Shown here: in pieces, positions 22,501-33,520 of the stretch
Layout of the letters: the number at the start of each line of letters is the position of its first letter
Numbering within the stretch: the first letter of the stretch is position 1
Assembly (NCBI GenBank): GCA_021613375.1
Contig: CM038703.1
Span: 16,857,694-16,921,693 of the forward strand
Length of the DNA: 64,000 nt
Reading direction: 5' to 3'
Source of the DNA: Megaleporinus macrocephalus
Taxonomy: Eukaryota; Chordata; Actinopteri; Characiformes; Anostomidae
The notes under the pieces: model-generated
Told to the model about the DNA's origin: nothing
Database searches by the model: none
What the model saw: the letters and a program-made list of their open reading frames with translations, nothing else
Position numbers and translations under genes: made by a program

Positions 22501-25495
22501 TTCTACCCCACCGCCCCCCCCTCCTGTTTGGTTTGTTTTTTTCCAAGAGGCAGGAAATTCTACTCAGGGCAAGTCTGGGCCTCATTACCCATGTTCTGGA
22601 AGGAAGGTCTGTACTGAAGTTACAGAGAAGAAGAAAGGAGAAACAGATGAAGGATAAGGTAATATTCCAGTCACACCTCAAGTAATATTCCAGTAACACG
22701 ATCAAATACTGGATGACGATGATGATGGTGATGATGGTTACGGGCCATAAGTTTGGTTCGGCTGGTGTAAATCAGGTCCTCGCACGTAGGTGTGTGATGC
22801 AAAATCAGTAAGACTGAAGGTCCCGAAGGTCAAGCTCTGAGTGTGGTTCCTCTAATTGTGGCACCGGCGTCACATACATCACATGCTATGTGCCTTATGA
22901 ATCACATTAGCAACTGTAGGCTATGTAGGTCGCATCAGAAAAGGGTGTTTGCCGAGCAACTAAATGATAAATATTAATAACAAGAGTGCACGGGGACTCT
23001 GGGGAGCGCATGTCGCCATGACGACTCGCTTCCTTCCGTCTCTGGCATGTTGGCCCCTTGTCGGCTCTCATCAGCGAAGAAACCGTCGAAACAAACCTGC
23101 CAACTGATTAGCCAAGCAGCAGTATTCAGAGATCTGCGCCAAACAGCCCTCTTTAAAAAGTTAAACCCTTTAAAGCCTTCTTCAAACAAAAGAGCAGGCC
23201 GCCGAAGAGAGGGCGACAACACCGGCAAAACAGGTATGCGTGAAGATTGCGCACTCGCTGATGACTAATCAGTAACCGTTCGTTTGTGTTCCAAGAAAAC
23301 GTGTCTCCTGATCAAACACCCACTCCTCGCTGAATCATGGAGGGATACATCTGTCCTGTTAGCTCAGTCCCACCTCTTCCTACCCGCAGCCAATCAGAGC
23401 GCGCAAGCGGTAAGCTCTCCAAACGCGGCTGTGCCGACTGCGCGGACCTCCGTTGAAGACATGTTGGGGAACTGGTGTATCTGACTGTGCCAACGGGATT
23501 AGGGTGAGTTTCCACACAATGAGTCACTCACACAGAACAAAGACTGCTAAACAATGACGGAAACTGGGGACTGGGAGACGGAGGGATAAAGGGAAAGACT
23601 AGACGACGAAAAGGCACTGTACTTGTTTTCAGTGTCAATTTTTAAACTTCTCTGCTGGGAACTCAATGAAGCACTGACATGGACACAAATCAGTCTCCTC
23701 CTGAAGCACCTATGATAATCAGTCCTGTTACGGGAAAGGGGACAGGCCCACATTTTTTCTCTCTCACTGCTTTTATATTAGGAGAGGAGGAAGAAAACAA
23801 GGACTCACAAAGAGGGAATGATTCAGTAATTCCTAATCACTCTTCAAAAAGGAATCCTAGAAGCAGAAAAGCCCACGAAATTAAGCTGGCTCGCTCTCTG
23901 TGTTCAAATCAAGGCTGTAACTCAACCAACTGCAGCAGATCTGTTGGAAGTGGGAGGGGAGAAATTTGTTCATACAGCTCTGTCTAATGCAGTGATGACA
24001 GACTTCAGGTATACGAAGAAAACTGCATGGAAACCAGCGTCAGTCAAATTTGTCACTGATGTCAAACCTATGGAGCTAAATTATACACCACTGAACACAG
24101 TTAAAAATTCAAACATGGTTGAAAAGCAAAACCAATTGAGTTAAACTGCTTAAGTGTAATCAGAGGTCATTTGTGAATTATCAGACATGACTGTCCATTC
24201 TCAATTATCAAATGTGTTAAACGTAAAATGAAAATCAAAAAAATGAAAAGTGAGTAAAACAGGCTACTCAAAAATAATTGTTAATAAAAAATGATGTATT
24301 GATGTGAATTTTCAGTAGTTTATGGAACACAATCCATTAATTATTGACAAGCTACGCTGGTTAGCAGAACAAAACATTAGATAATAAAGTTACACAATGA
24401 GCATAATTAGCTAATGTTTGGGCAAAAGGTGAACTGTATGTATGTCTTTGTATGTTAATACTGCCAGGTATCTAATACCTGATGGTAAACAAGCTAAAAT
24501 AACTCATAAGTGATCATTGTACAACAGTCCAAACACCAAAAGAGAAACTAAAGTAGAGAAAAGAGGTCATTTTAAGACCAACATGTTTTTGACCTAACAA
24601 TGACCCAACCGAATGTGAGACAGGTGTTTAGAGGCAGCCAGAAATCACTACACTTCCATCAAAGAATACAGACAAACAAGAAGTTTTCGTTTTAAATAAT
24701 ATGACGTAAACATGCTTTCCGCCACAACAGGCTGTTCTGTTCTGTTGCAGGAGAAACATTAGGCTGCTGCCGCTGCTGATATGCGAGGTTTAGGTGGATT
24801 TTTCAGCAGCTGCTGAATTTAAAATGTATTTACACAAGATAACATCCCTATTCATTCAGTGACTTTAGTGCATTCGTTCCAAAGACACAAGTTAATTTAG
24901 TAGATTTGTCTATTGTTTTTGAACGATAAGTCAACAGGTGAGCGTAGACACTCTGCTCTCATCTTAAAGTTGTTGCATAGTGACTCTGGTTCTTACAGCT
25001 ACATCATTGATTTCCTGGTTGCTGTATCCATTTCTATGACTCTTAATGCTTCATGCCAGGAAACAGACTAAAGTATATCTAAAAAAACAATTTGTATGAT
25101 TCTTAAATTCACTGTTAAGAAAAGCCCAGACAGAGCATGAATAATAAAACTGATCAGACCTATCTGAGAACTGTCTGGGTGAGGTTCTTGTACCCTGATG
25201 AGCAGTTAGCCTCATCACTCCCAGACTGCTGCACCAGCACTAAACACAGCCATGCGAGTGGGGAGGAATTAGTGAAGTGGCGTGTGGGTGGTGTTTCTGT
25301 ATTCATGGCTCACCAAAACAAAGTCTAGCTTTTATGTCTTGAAGAAGGTAAAGTTCTTACCCACTTTATTGCTGGATGCGCATCCAGGTGAAATACAGTA
25401 GGTAAAGAGGCTGCGATGCAAGTGTGAGTTATTTTTACTGGCATCAGATTCTAGAGTCTAGAAAGTGACTGGCATGAGTGAGATGAGTGGAAATA
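19534..25495. other. Low-repeat region, best candidate for conserved non-coding DNA
   Basis: About 6 kb with no transposon I can recognise and no convincing exon. Homeodomain-type TAATTA/TAATTAA words occur at 19756-19830, and similar AT-rich but non-repetitive stretches lie at 20400-20500, 20885-20990, 21225-21365, 21640-22040 and 22960-23170. A CCAAT motif (GCCAATCAG) is at 23389. A (GA)n run at 20776-20802 and a GATGATG run at 22713-22738 are simple repeats. The interpretation as enhancer-bearing DNA is an inference from texture only. Confidence 0.35.
20776..20802. repeat. (GA)n microsatellite
   Basis: About 12 uninterrupted GA units. Confidence 0.93.
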
Positions 25496-25499
25496 TCCA

Positions 25500-25682
25500 C
25501 AAAGAGAAAGGACATACACAAATAAGGGAAAACAAACCAGAAGAGTTAAACACAGAACTTAACACAAAGAAATGTGAATATAAACCCCAAACATACAAAA
25601 GGATGACATAAACTAGAAGCACAAATCAAAGAAACTAACCAGTCACCAAGGCAGGACACCGAACCAACACAGGGGTGTAGAT
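25500..25682 (-). repeat. Dispersed repeat, part left of a hAT insertion
   Basis: AC-rich, G-poor sequence (AGGACACCGAACCAACACAG near its end) continues in the same style beyond 26732. The whole resembles an untranslated end of a fish retroelement. It is split by the hAT element whose target duplication lies at 25675-25682. Confidence 0.4.
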
Positions 25683-25872
25683 TAGGGCTGGGGTGATGCG
25701 TCGATGTAATCGATTATAAAATTACATCGATAAGCAAAACGTGCGTTGATGCATCGCAAATATGGCCACGCCTACTGAAAGCATGGATTTATCTGTGTGT
25801 ATCTAAAGTTTGTATTTGACACAAAAAGTAAAGTATTTGACACAGAAACACAGATTTTAAAATGATTAACAT

Positions 25873-26293
25873 TTAAAGGCTGATTTATACTCCGTCTGCG
25901 TGCGTTTGAAACGATATAGCGTCAATGCCCTCACACGTCTCTGCGTCAGCTCCGTTTACATGGTTGCTGAGCAACACGTCCAGTAGAGGGCAGTTTGGAG
26001 TAAATTAAACATGGCGGCGGCGGATGAGCTCGTAGTTCTTTATTTACTTCAAAAACAAAGAAAAAACGACAGTTTGTCTCGGCACCGCGGAGAGGGTATT
26101 TCGGGAAATTTCTAATGGACGTGCAGAACCTTTCTTTAAAAAGTCCCACCGTTTCTTCTTCGCCGTGTCCGTATGAAAGTGGTCACGTCTCGCACTGCCC
26201 ACACCGTCTCCAGCGGTATGAAATGAGCACAGAGTTTGGACAGAAGGCTACGTGCGTATCCGTATTTAACGTTGAGCATAAACGAGCCTTTAA
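25873..26293. mobile_element. Nested inverted-repeat element, possibly Harbinger-derived
   Basis: The left end TTAAAGGCTGATTTATACTC and the minus-strand reading of the right end TTAAAGGCTCGTTTATGCTC agree at 17 of 20 positions. CAT flanks both sides (25870-25872 and 26294-26296), a possible 3-bp target duplication. Inside, ATGGCGGCGGCGG at 26011 opens a 34-codon frame, MAAADELVVLYLLQKQRK and on, that resembles the extreme N-terminus of fish Harbinger nuclease proteins. The rest of such a protein is absent. The superfamily call is tentative. Confidence 0.5.
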
Positions 26294-26542
26294 CATGTTT
26301 CTTTCAGTAGTGTCACTTAACTACGCATTGATAACCGTTTCTTAATCGTCCAGTGTAGAGACCTAAGGCTCGATGACGCGGGAGCTTTTAAACACATGTA
26401 GGTTCACACACTGGTTCTCAAACGGCTCTCTGGCAAAATATATAGTCCACAAACTTTCCAATTTCTTGTGCGTGAGGCGTGTAGGCTACGTTACATTTGT
26501 GCCTGTATAAGTCGAGTCACAACGCAGACTCTTCACCATTTA

Positions 26543-26633
<91 letters not shown>
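26543..26633. repeat. (AC)n(AT)n compound microsatellite
   Basis: About nine AC units followed by about 36 AT units, inside the hAT element. Confidence 0.96.
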
Positions 26634-26637
<4 letters not shown>

Positions 26638-26731
26638 CACATGTAAAAATTTGTCATTAGATTAATCGAAAAAATAATCGTTAGATTAATCGATTATGAA
26701 ATTAATCGTTAGGTGCAGCCCTAGTGTAGAA

Positions 26732-26985
26732 ACAAGAAACAGTTGAGACTAAGTATAAGAGGGGGCAGGGCTACATACTACACACAGGTAAAACAAATAA
26801 GAGGGAGGTGGAACAAGGGAGGAGAAAGAAACCACAACAACAGCATAAGCACATAGATAGGCAAATTTGACATACAAGCCTGGGACAGGAACAGGAAACA
26901 GTAGAGACGGACTAGTGAAGCCACAACAACAGGGAATGCTGACACGGCCGGCTGAACAAATGACAGAAAACCAACTGAATGAACA
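26732..26985 (-). repeat. Dispersed repeat, part right of a hAT insertion
   Basis: Continues the AC/GA-rich style of 25500-25682. It has GGACAGGAACAGGAAACAGT and ACACGGCCGGCTGAACAAAT, words I associate with a high-copy fish retroelement end. The family is not named. Confidence 0.4.
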
Positions 26986-27203
26986 AACATATAGATGAAC
27001 TGGTGAAAGGATATCAGAAAGTCCAGTAAGTTAGTTTCAGGTCTTCGTTGTTTTCTAGATTAGCTTTTGCTCGCCACCAGCCTTCTCTCACTTGTACTGA
27101 CTCTGAGAAAGAACGTAGGGGAACATGGTCGGCGGGGCATAACACCTCAGCTTTGTTGTACTGGACATGCAAGTAAAGAAATTTTGTTACTGACCACAGA
27201 ACA

Positions 27204-27262
27204 GAAAACAAGCATCTCCAAAATTGCAACTTTACCAGAGAGGACGAAAAAACTTTACTTAG
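27204..27262 (-). mobile_element. TIR element family A, terminal fragment
   Basis: AAGCATCTCCAAAATTGCAA and CTTTACCAGAGAGGACGAAA are the reverse complement of the right end of the family A copy at 55246-55477. Only about 60 bp remain. Confidence 0.65.
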
Positions 27263-28212
27263 CAAAGTGCGGACCACTAAGGCAGGGCAAGGACAGGGAA
27301 CTCTGAGAAACTTGGGCTGGAGTTCTGGGTGGCTTCAGCTGCTGAGACTTGAAGCGGGCCCCCCTACCTTGCCAAGCAAAGAGTGAGTAAAAGTTGGAGG
27401 AGAATTTCATCACCAGAAGGTGAGGGCAGAGGAGTGCTTCATATAGGGCATGTAATGAGTGCGAGGAGGTCCTTCTCCCAAACTTAAGGAATTGCATAAC
27501 TTCATTTTTGAAGTCAATAGGCTTGTCCAAGATATGGCTGCGCCTGGCCTTGGTGATCAGCAAGAGCAGCCGGATGTAGTTGGAGGAGGAGGTTAGAAAA
27601 GAGCCAGAACTTGGACAGTCGCCACCTGCGGCCCACATGAACAACGGCAGGTCTCGCTATGTTTGTGCTCTTTACAGCTGATGAAGTAGATGCAATAGAA
27701 AAATACTAGAAAGAAAAGAATTAGAAAGAGTAGAAAGAAAAATAGATCCAAATGCAATAGAGATGTAGGGCTTTTAAAGACACTTGCAAATCATAAGAGT
27801 ATAAATCTACGGCACTTGAGCCTCTTCATGATCTGAAATAGTAATTATAAAAAAAATACTGCATGTAAATGAACTGTCATGCTAGGAGACATGATAGTAC
27901 TAAAGTAAATGTAGGGTCTTTAAAGAATTTTAGAGGAGATATATATTTTACAATAAAAAAATCAAACGTCAGAGGTATCCGCAAAGCTTCTGACCAATGA
28001 GGATTGAGCTCTGTCGTCATCAAGCCGTCTCTCGGCTTGCGCAGTTCGTGGAGAGCAACTGCAGCGACTGTGTGTGAAGCCGTCGCACTCGTCTCGCACT
28101 CACAAGACTTTAAGGACGTATGTCATTGTGAAGCGGAGGTGGCGTCAACAAAAGTTGGCCAAAAAAACTAACCGGCATGCACCGCACCAAGCCAGGCGGC
28201 ACGCCTATGGTA
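27263..28212. other. Unidentified; one 129-codon minus-strand frame
   Basis: A frame from 27644 down to 27255 is open on the minus strand and includes TSSSNYIRLLLLITKARRSH. I cannot match it to a family, and no start context, splice signal or neighbour supports it. It could be a piece of a retroelement. The rest shows nothing. Confidence 0.3.
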
Positions 28213-28318
28213 ACCAGAATTTTTCCAAGCTATTTTGGAGCATTTCTATTGGTCCATTAACCATGACATTTTCACACAATGTAGACGGCAACGACTGCGT
28301 TCCAATGATGTAGAAAAA
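28213..28318 (-). mobile_element. TIR element family A, internal fragment
   Basis: CATTTCTATTGGTCCATTAA, then TTTTCACACAATGTAGACGG and AATGATGTAGAAA, in the order and orientation of the reverse complement of the complete copy at 55246-55477. Both ends are missing. Confidence 0.65.
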
Positions 28319-29183
28319 TGCAAAGGTATGGTTTTCTTTGGACAGTGCTGATTTATGTTACTCACAGGACACTATGTTACTCATTTGTACTTATTATATT
28401 ATGTGCCCACAAGAGCAACAGTAACCTACTTAGAAGGAAAACATGGATTTAGCAAGTGTTATGACATGCAGTCTTCATAATAAAGATTTTAGATGTTTGT
28501 CATCATTTTCTTATTTGTACCATCATGAAGTTTAAACATACCAATTCAGCCTGTATTGCTTGTTGGTCTCTATACAGACACTGAAATATAGCTCTGCACC
28601 ACAAGATACTGTGATAGAATCTGTGGACCCTATGGAAACATAGGATTCTATTCTCATACAGATTCTATCTCTCCTCATAAACAGATTACTGAGACGCTCT
28701 AGTTAGAGAGAGACTGCGTCACGGCTTGTTCCCACCCACTGCAGCACGCAACTTTTGGTTTAGTTGGTTGCTAAGCTACCGGCCAGCATCCAAAACAATA
28801 GCCCGAGGCTTAAAAATCTGCTAGCATAAATGCTAATGGCTCGAGTATAAAACTGCAAAATGGTTAATGATTCGTTGCTAAGTTTTAAATAAAATATTGT
28901 TTTGTGTGATTATATGACAAGAAACACAATAAAACACCAGAGAGAATCAAAATATTTTAAACAGACTTCACTGCTCATAGCTGCGCCTGCGTTACATCAT
29001 GGGATTGTTTTAGCGGCTGAGGAAGCGTTCGATGCTTCCTTAAAATCAGGTCAAAATAAGGCTCCTCAGTAGACAGCATGTTTAAGGTATGTAAGAATTG
29101 GGACAGTCTACATGTCGGGAGCGCATACTATGATGTAAAATGCTGCCTATGTAGGCAGCTCACTAGGTTTTGAGACAGACCCA
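28319..29183. other. Mostly unassigned; short repeat shared with 32190-32250
   Basis: 28588-28650 (CTGCACCACAAGATACTGTG and on to CTATGG) is a diverged copy of 32198-32242. The part at 29125-29175 (TGCCTATGTAGGCAGCTCAC) has the look of a common fish DNA-transposon end. Nothing is coding. Confidence 0.4.
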
Positions 29184-29465
29184 GTGTTTAAAGCCTCCAG
29201 CAGCACTGCTGTGTCTGATCCACAACTATCAGTGCAACACACACTAACGCAACAGCACCACATCAGTGTCACTGGCGTGCTGAGAATGATTCACTACCCA
29301 AATAATACCTGCTCTGTGGTGGTCCTGTGGGGGTCCTGACATTTGAAGAACAGAGTGAAAAGGGGAAAAACAAAATATGCAGAGAAACAGATGGACTACG
29401 TCTGCAACTGTAGAACTACAACGTGCCCCTATAAGATAGAAAGCAGAACTGATTTAGTGGAGTAT
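29184..29465 (+). repeat. Dispersed repeat family B
   Basis: CAGCAGCACTGCTGTGTCTG, ATCAGTGTCACTGGCGTGCT and AATAATACCTGCTCTGTGGT, then GAAACAGATGGACTACG, belong to a high-copy repeat of many fish genomes. A fragment from another part of this family lies at 32266-32328, and an inverted-orientation part at 45008-45170. Superfamily not determined here. Confidence 0.7.
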
Positions 29466-30612
29466 GTTTCTTTTCACCATGTGAAATACAAAACAGCTCA
29501 TTTCATTTCTGTGCTTTATTGGTATCGGTCCCAGGACCAATATACCAACTGATATCTCAGTCTCCAGAGACTCAAATTTTCTGGAACTTGAAGCTAGAAC
29601 TCTTCTCGGCACATCCAAAAGCTCCGGCACTTTCCATGTTGGACTCTAGCCTCCTGGATGCAGACGCTGGCACTGGTGTATGCCAGAGGATGTAGGCTAC
29701 CAGAGCTGGTGCATCAGGCATGCTGTTATAGCACTGGCACACCCTCCCACTAATCATTTCTGACATGAAAAAGAAGCTCTACTCACACCACACCAACCCT
29801 TTTAGGTGCAGAACCTAGAAAAACAATTCAAAAAGTCCACCAGTGGAAAGTAAAGCAGTGGCATTGTTGCGGCTGTGGGTTTTTAAGGCCGTGTGCTGGC
29901 GCGTGCACGTGTCTGTGAGCATGTGCGCTGCATTTTGATCTATACATAGGGTGTATATTTCATCTAGTTTACACCCCGGCTCTCGGCGTGTGTTTTTTTT
30001 CTCCCCCCTCAGCTGCACCAAACCGAGGTGAAGACGGGCTGTCACACACCGCGGGAGCGGAGGAAAATGACAGGATTTCATTCTTCATTAAGGGAGGAGA
30101 AAATGAGTTTGTCTTCACGGCTCGCTGCGGTGCAGGTTCGCAACAGTCTGCCGTATGCACGGCGGCAAGCAGACTTCCACTCATTTGAATGACATTTACA
30201 GAGGAAGGGAGCACGGGCCAAAAAATTGAGAGCAAATTAGAAAATGAGTCAGTATTTTGAATGTTAATTTGACAGATAGTTCCTACCATCTCTCTTTATT
30301 TCATGCAAAACAGGGAGCTGTTTGAGATTTCATCCCAGTGTATCCAAACAGCCAAATAATCCTCATGGTCTTAGTCATCCTTGTCACATGATGCCGCTTC
30401 TGAATAGGGCATAAACTGAAAGGGGAACAATTTTTCTAAATTTCTGAATAATTCAGTGCTTGGGATGTAAACCACATCATTCAGAGTGGTTTGAGGTGAA
30501 GTGGCTCATTTGAAGAGAAACTTAGATTATCTTTACAGGAACCAGGAGTCTCCCATGTCTAAGGCACAAGTATGGCCATTTTATTTACTCTCCAAACCCA
30601 CCAGTCAACATA
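29466..30612. other. No recognised gene
   Basis: The stretch 29930-30290 is non-repetitive with a mix of CG-containing and AT-rich words (for example TTGATCTATACATAGGGTG). It is another weak candidate for conserved non-coding DNA. No exon recognised. Confidence 0.35.
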
Positions 30613-31759
30613 CAGTGGCTTGCAAAAGAATTCATACCACTTTTTCTATATTTTGTCACATTACAACCACAAACATAAATATTTTTCACTGGAATTTAAT
30701 GTGAAAGACCAACACAAAGTGGTATATAATTGTGAAGTGGAAAGAAAATTATGCATGATTTAAAACATTTTTACAAATAAAAAACTGAAAAGTGCGGTGT
30801 GCAAAAGTATTTTCTCTCAGTGCAACCAATTGCATTCAGAAGTTGCCTGATGACTGCTAATGACTAAAACGAGACCACCTGTGTGTAATCTAATCTCAGT
30901 ACAAATACAGCTGCTCTGTGATGGCCTCAGAGGTTGGTTAAGAGAATATTGGGGAGTAAACAGCATCATAAGGTCCAAAGAACACACCAGACAGGTCAGG
31001 AATAAGGTTGTGGAGAAGTTTAAAGCAGGCTTGGGCTATAAAAAGATTTCCCAAGCTTTTAACATCTCACGGAGCACTGTTCAATCCATTATCCGGAAAT
31101 GGAAAGAGTATGGCACAGCTGTAAACCTATTTGCAGTTTGCCAGAAGCCATGCTGGGGTTAGGAGTTGATGGGAAGATGGATGGAGCCAAATACCGGGTA
31201 ATCTTGGAAGAAAACCTGTTGGAGTCTGCAAAAAACTTGAGACTGGGGCGGAGGTTCACCTTCCAGCAGGACAATGATCCTAAACATAAAGCCAGGGCTA
31301 CAATATAATGATTAAAAAAAAAAAAAAAAACATGTTCATGTGTTAGAATAGCCCAGTCAAAGTCCAGACCTAAACCTAATCGAGAATTTGAGATCTGAAA
31401 ACTGCTCTTCACAAACGCTCTCCATCTAATCTGACTGAGCTTGAGCTGTTTTGCAATGAAGAATGGGCAAAAATTTCAGTCACTAGATGTGCAAAGCTGG
31501 TGGAGACAGACCCTAACAGATGTGCAGCAGTAATTGCAGCAAAAGGTGGTTCCACAAAGTATTGAAAAAAGTGCACACCACACTTTTTAGTTTTTTATTT
31601 GTAAAAATGTTTTGAATCAATTTTCTTCACTTCACAATTGTATACCACTTTGTGTTGGTCTTACACATTAAATTCCAATAAAATATATTTATGTTTGTGG
31701 TTATAATGTGACAAAATATGGAAAAGATCAAGGGGTATGAATACTTTTGCAAGCCACTG
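30613..31759 (+). mobile_element. Tc1-type transposon with ~200-bp inverted ends, internally deleted
   Basis: TA flanks both ends (30611-30612 and 31760-31761). CAGTGGCTTGCAAAAGAATT on the left matches the minus-strand reading of the right end. Similarity continues for about 200 bp on each side (about 30613-30805 against 31565-31759). This long-TIR layout is typical of a large fish Tc1 group. The transposase inside lacks its middle part, so the copy could move only with outside transposase. Confidence 0.93.
30977..31565 (+). pseudogene. Tc1 transposase, middle deleted
   Basis: The helix-turn-helix DNA-binding part is intact: KEHTRQVRNKVVEKFKAGLG, then [19 protein letters not shown]. After YGTAVNL (about 31125) the sequence jumps to [18 protein letters not shown], so the region carrying the first catalytic Asp is gone. 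The second Asp is in [11 protein letters not shown] (codon 31270-31272). An A-rich run at 31313-31330 has replaced or interrupted the next part. The Glu sits in PNLIENL-type sequence at 31382-31384, followed by Arg where Trp is usual. The end AAKGGSTKY and stop at 31563-31565 is normal for the group. Several frame changes are present. Confidence 0.9.
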
Positions 31760-31761
31760 TA

Positions 31762-32189
31762 CATGTGTCTTCTAAATTGTTAGACACAATCTTGATGGTG
31801 GCAAAGCAGACAGAAATGCCCTGCATGTACCCCCCCCACCCGCCCATTTAAGCTAAAACTACCATAAAACAAAACATCACACATAAGGCAGCAGCTTCAT
31901 AACCGTTTAATGTAATATCTATCTGTGAGGAAGCTTTTAGAGGCATTCAGCTTCAGACATCTGGTTCCTATCATCACCACTGTGAACAACGTAGACTCGG
32001 CTAGTTTCACTACAGCGAGGCATTTCACATCCAAACTCTCTGAATGACTTTGTTTACATTTTAACCCTTTAATTAAGCACAATTAAAGTGTTTAACAACT
32101 AAGATGCAACTAATATGTATATATATCGTGTGGGGCTTTTCTACATGTACATGTTTCTCTCCCGCATGTACTGGGTTGGTTAACACTAT
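31762..32189. other. No recognised feature
   Basis: Contains a C-run at 31829-31836. No coding or repeat family recognised. Confidence 0.45.
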
Positions 32190-32328
32190 AATACAGTCCT
32201 GCACCACAAGTTCTGTGATGGAAGCTGTGAATCCTATGGAATGGTCATATGGAAAGCAGACCTCTACTTTACATCTACAAGGTGGACCAACTAAGTAGGG
32301 AGTGTGTAACAGAGTGGACTGTAATGGA
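32190..32328 (+). repeat. Dispersed repeat fragments, incl. family B piece
   Basis: 32198-32242 is the partner of 28596-28640. 32266-32328 (ACTTTACATCTACAAGGTGG, then CCAACTAAGTAGGGAGTGTG) is an internal part of family B. Confidence 0.6.
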
Positions 32329-32854
32329 ACAGCGTAATTCAGCCCTGCCAAAAACCTTTTTTTTATATGACGGTAACGCAGAGCCAGTTTAACTGCATTA
32401 CTGTTGTACCGGCTGCAGCAACAGTTGTAATTAAATAAAGTGATTCACTAAACCTCCGCTGTGCAGTTCACCATTCTGGCAGCGAGAAGCGTGCATTATC
32501 TTATTTTATGCCCTGGAAGTCTGTGACTGTGATGTCCTACAAATAAAGCAGAAATAAAATATCATAAATTAGAAAACAGCCTTTATGTTATTCGTATATT
32601 GTTTATAAATATAAAATTAATATGAATAATATATTTATTTCGACATAATTAGAACAATACATCAATAAAAAGCTTCTTTGTCGTGCTGATGTTATTTGAT
32701 GAATCAGAAATAAATCCTTTAGATTAGCAAGACTGTCATTGACTATGACCCCTCAACCTTTCACAGCTTTGTGTCCAGCAAGCAATACAGTCACATGGTT
32801 GGGTAGAAGCACCTTGCTTTCAATCAGGCTCCTGCTAGCATGCCTAAGGAAGCC
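32329..32854. other. Unassigned, AT-rich
   Basis: No repeat family or exon was recognised. 32395-32540 is non-repetitive. Confidence 0.4.
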
Positions 32855-33520
32855 TTTACATTTACATTTATGGCATTTAGCAGACGCTCTTATCCAGAGC
32901 GACTTACAGAAGTGCTTAGTGTTCGGTCAGAGTATGCATCTCTATCTAGTACAAACAGGTTTAAGTCCAAACCACTCTCGAGCTCAAACACTGCCACAAA
33001 CAAGTGCCAGTGCTGATACCTAGAAAAAAAATATAAGATTAGACACAGAGCAGTACCTAGCAAGACAGGAATACCTACAATAGTATAAGTGCAACACCTT
33101 GCCAGTGTTCCTAGAAGATCAAGTGCAATCATGGTTTATATCAATGCTTCAGTAGATTAGTGCTTATAAGTGCTTCACAAAAAGATAGGTCTTCAGTCTG
33201 CGCTTGAAGACCATGAGAGAGTTTGCAGTTCGGACAGCCAGTGGAAGTTCGTTCCACCATCTGGGTGCCAGGACAGAGAAGCGTCTTGTCGTGTGTCTTC
33301 CATGAATCTTGAATGATGGCGGGTCAAGCTGAGCCGTACTTGAAGCACGAAGAGCTGGAGGTGTGGATCGGCTTTTGACCATTGCCATAAGGTATGGAGG
33401 AGCTGGTCCATTGTTGGCTCTGTAGACAAGCATCAAAACTTTAAACTGAATGTGAGCAGCTACAGGAAGCCAGTGAAGGGAGTGCAGCAGTGGAGTGACA
33501 TGAGTGAACTTCCAGAAGAA
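32855..33520 (-). mobile_element. L2-clade LINE, 5'-truncated 3' end
   Basis: Read on the minus strand, the end of ORF2 (33513-33164) is followed by a 3' UTR and the tail GTAAGTCGCTCTGGATAAGA, GCGTCTGCTAAATG and repeated TGTAAA at 32855-32870. The 5' truncation is normal for LINE insertions. The tail is the same as at 1-68. Confidence 0.9.
33164..33513 (-). pseudogene. L2-type ORF2 C-terminus
   Basis: ORF2 of these LINEs encodes endonuclease and reverse transcriptase; only the region downstream of the reverse transcriptase remains. Visible family motifs in one frame are HVTPLLHSLHWLPVAAHIQF, then VLMLVYRANNGPAPPYL, RRFSVLAPRWWNELPLAVRT and SLMVFKRRLKTYLF. The frame is open to its stop at 33164-33166 and shows no internal stop over about 115 codons, so the copy is fairly young. 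No start codon belongs to it, because the 5' part was lost on insertion. Confidence 0.9.

Larger units (their letters stand above)
25683..26723. mobile_element. hAT-type element with 8-bp target duplication and nested inserts
   Basis: The ends are TAGGGCTGGGGTGATGCGTC and, on the right, TTAGGTGCAGCCCTA. The subterminal parts are rich in ATCGATTA words on both sides. The flanks GTGTAGAT (25675-25682) and GTGTAGAA (26724-26731) differ at one base. The 1041-bp interior contains a second inverted-repeat element (25873-26293) and a compound microsatellite (26543-26633). No hAT transposase is visible. Confidence 0.82.

Noticed and set aside
27255..27644. 129-codon minus-strand frame as a gene
   Set aside because: I could not match it to a family; no exon borders support it. 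Kept only as an unidentified stretch.
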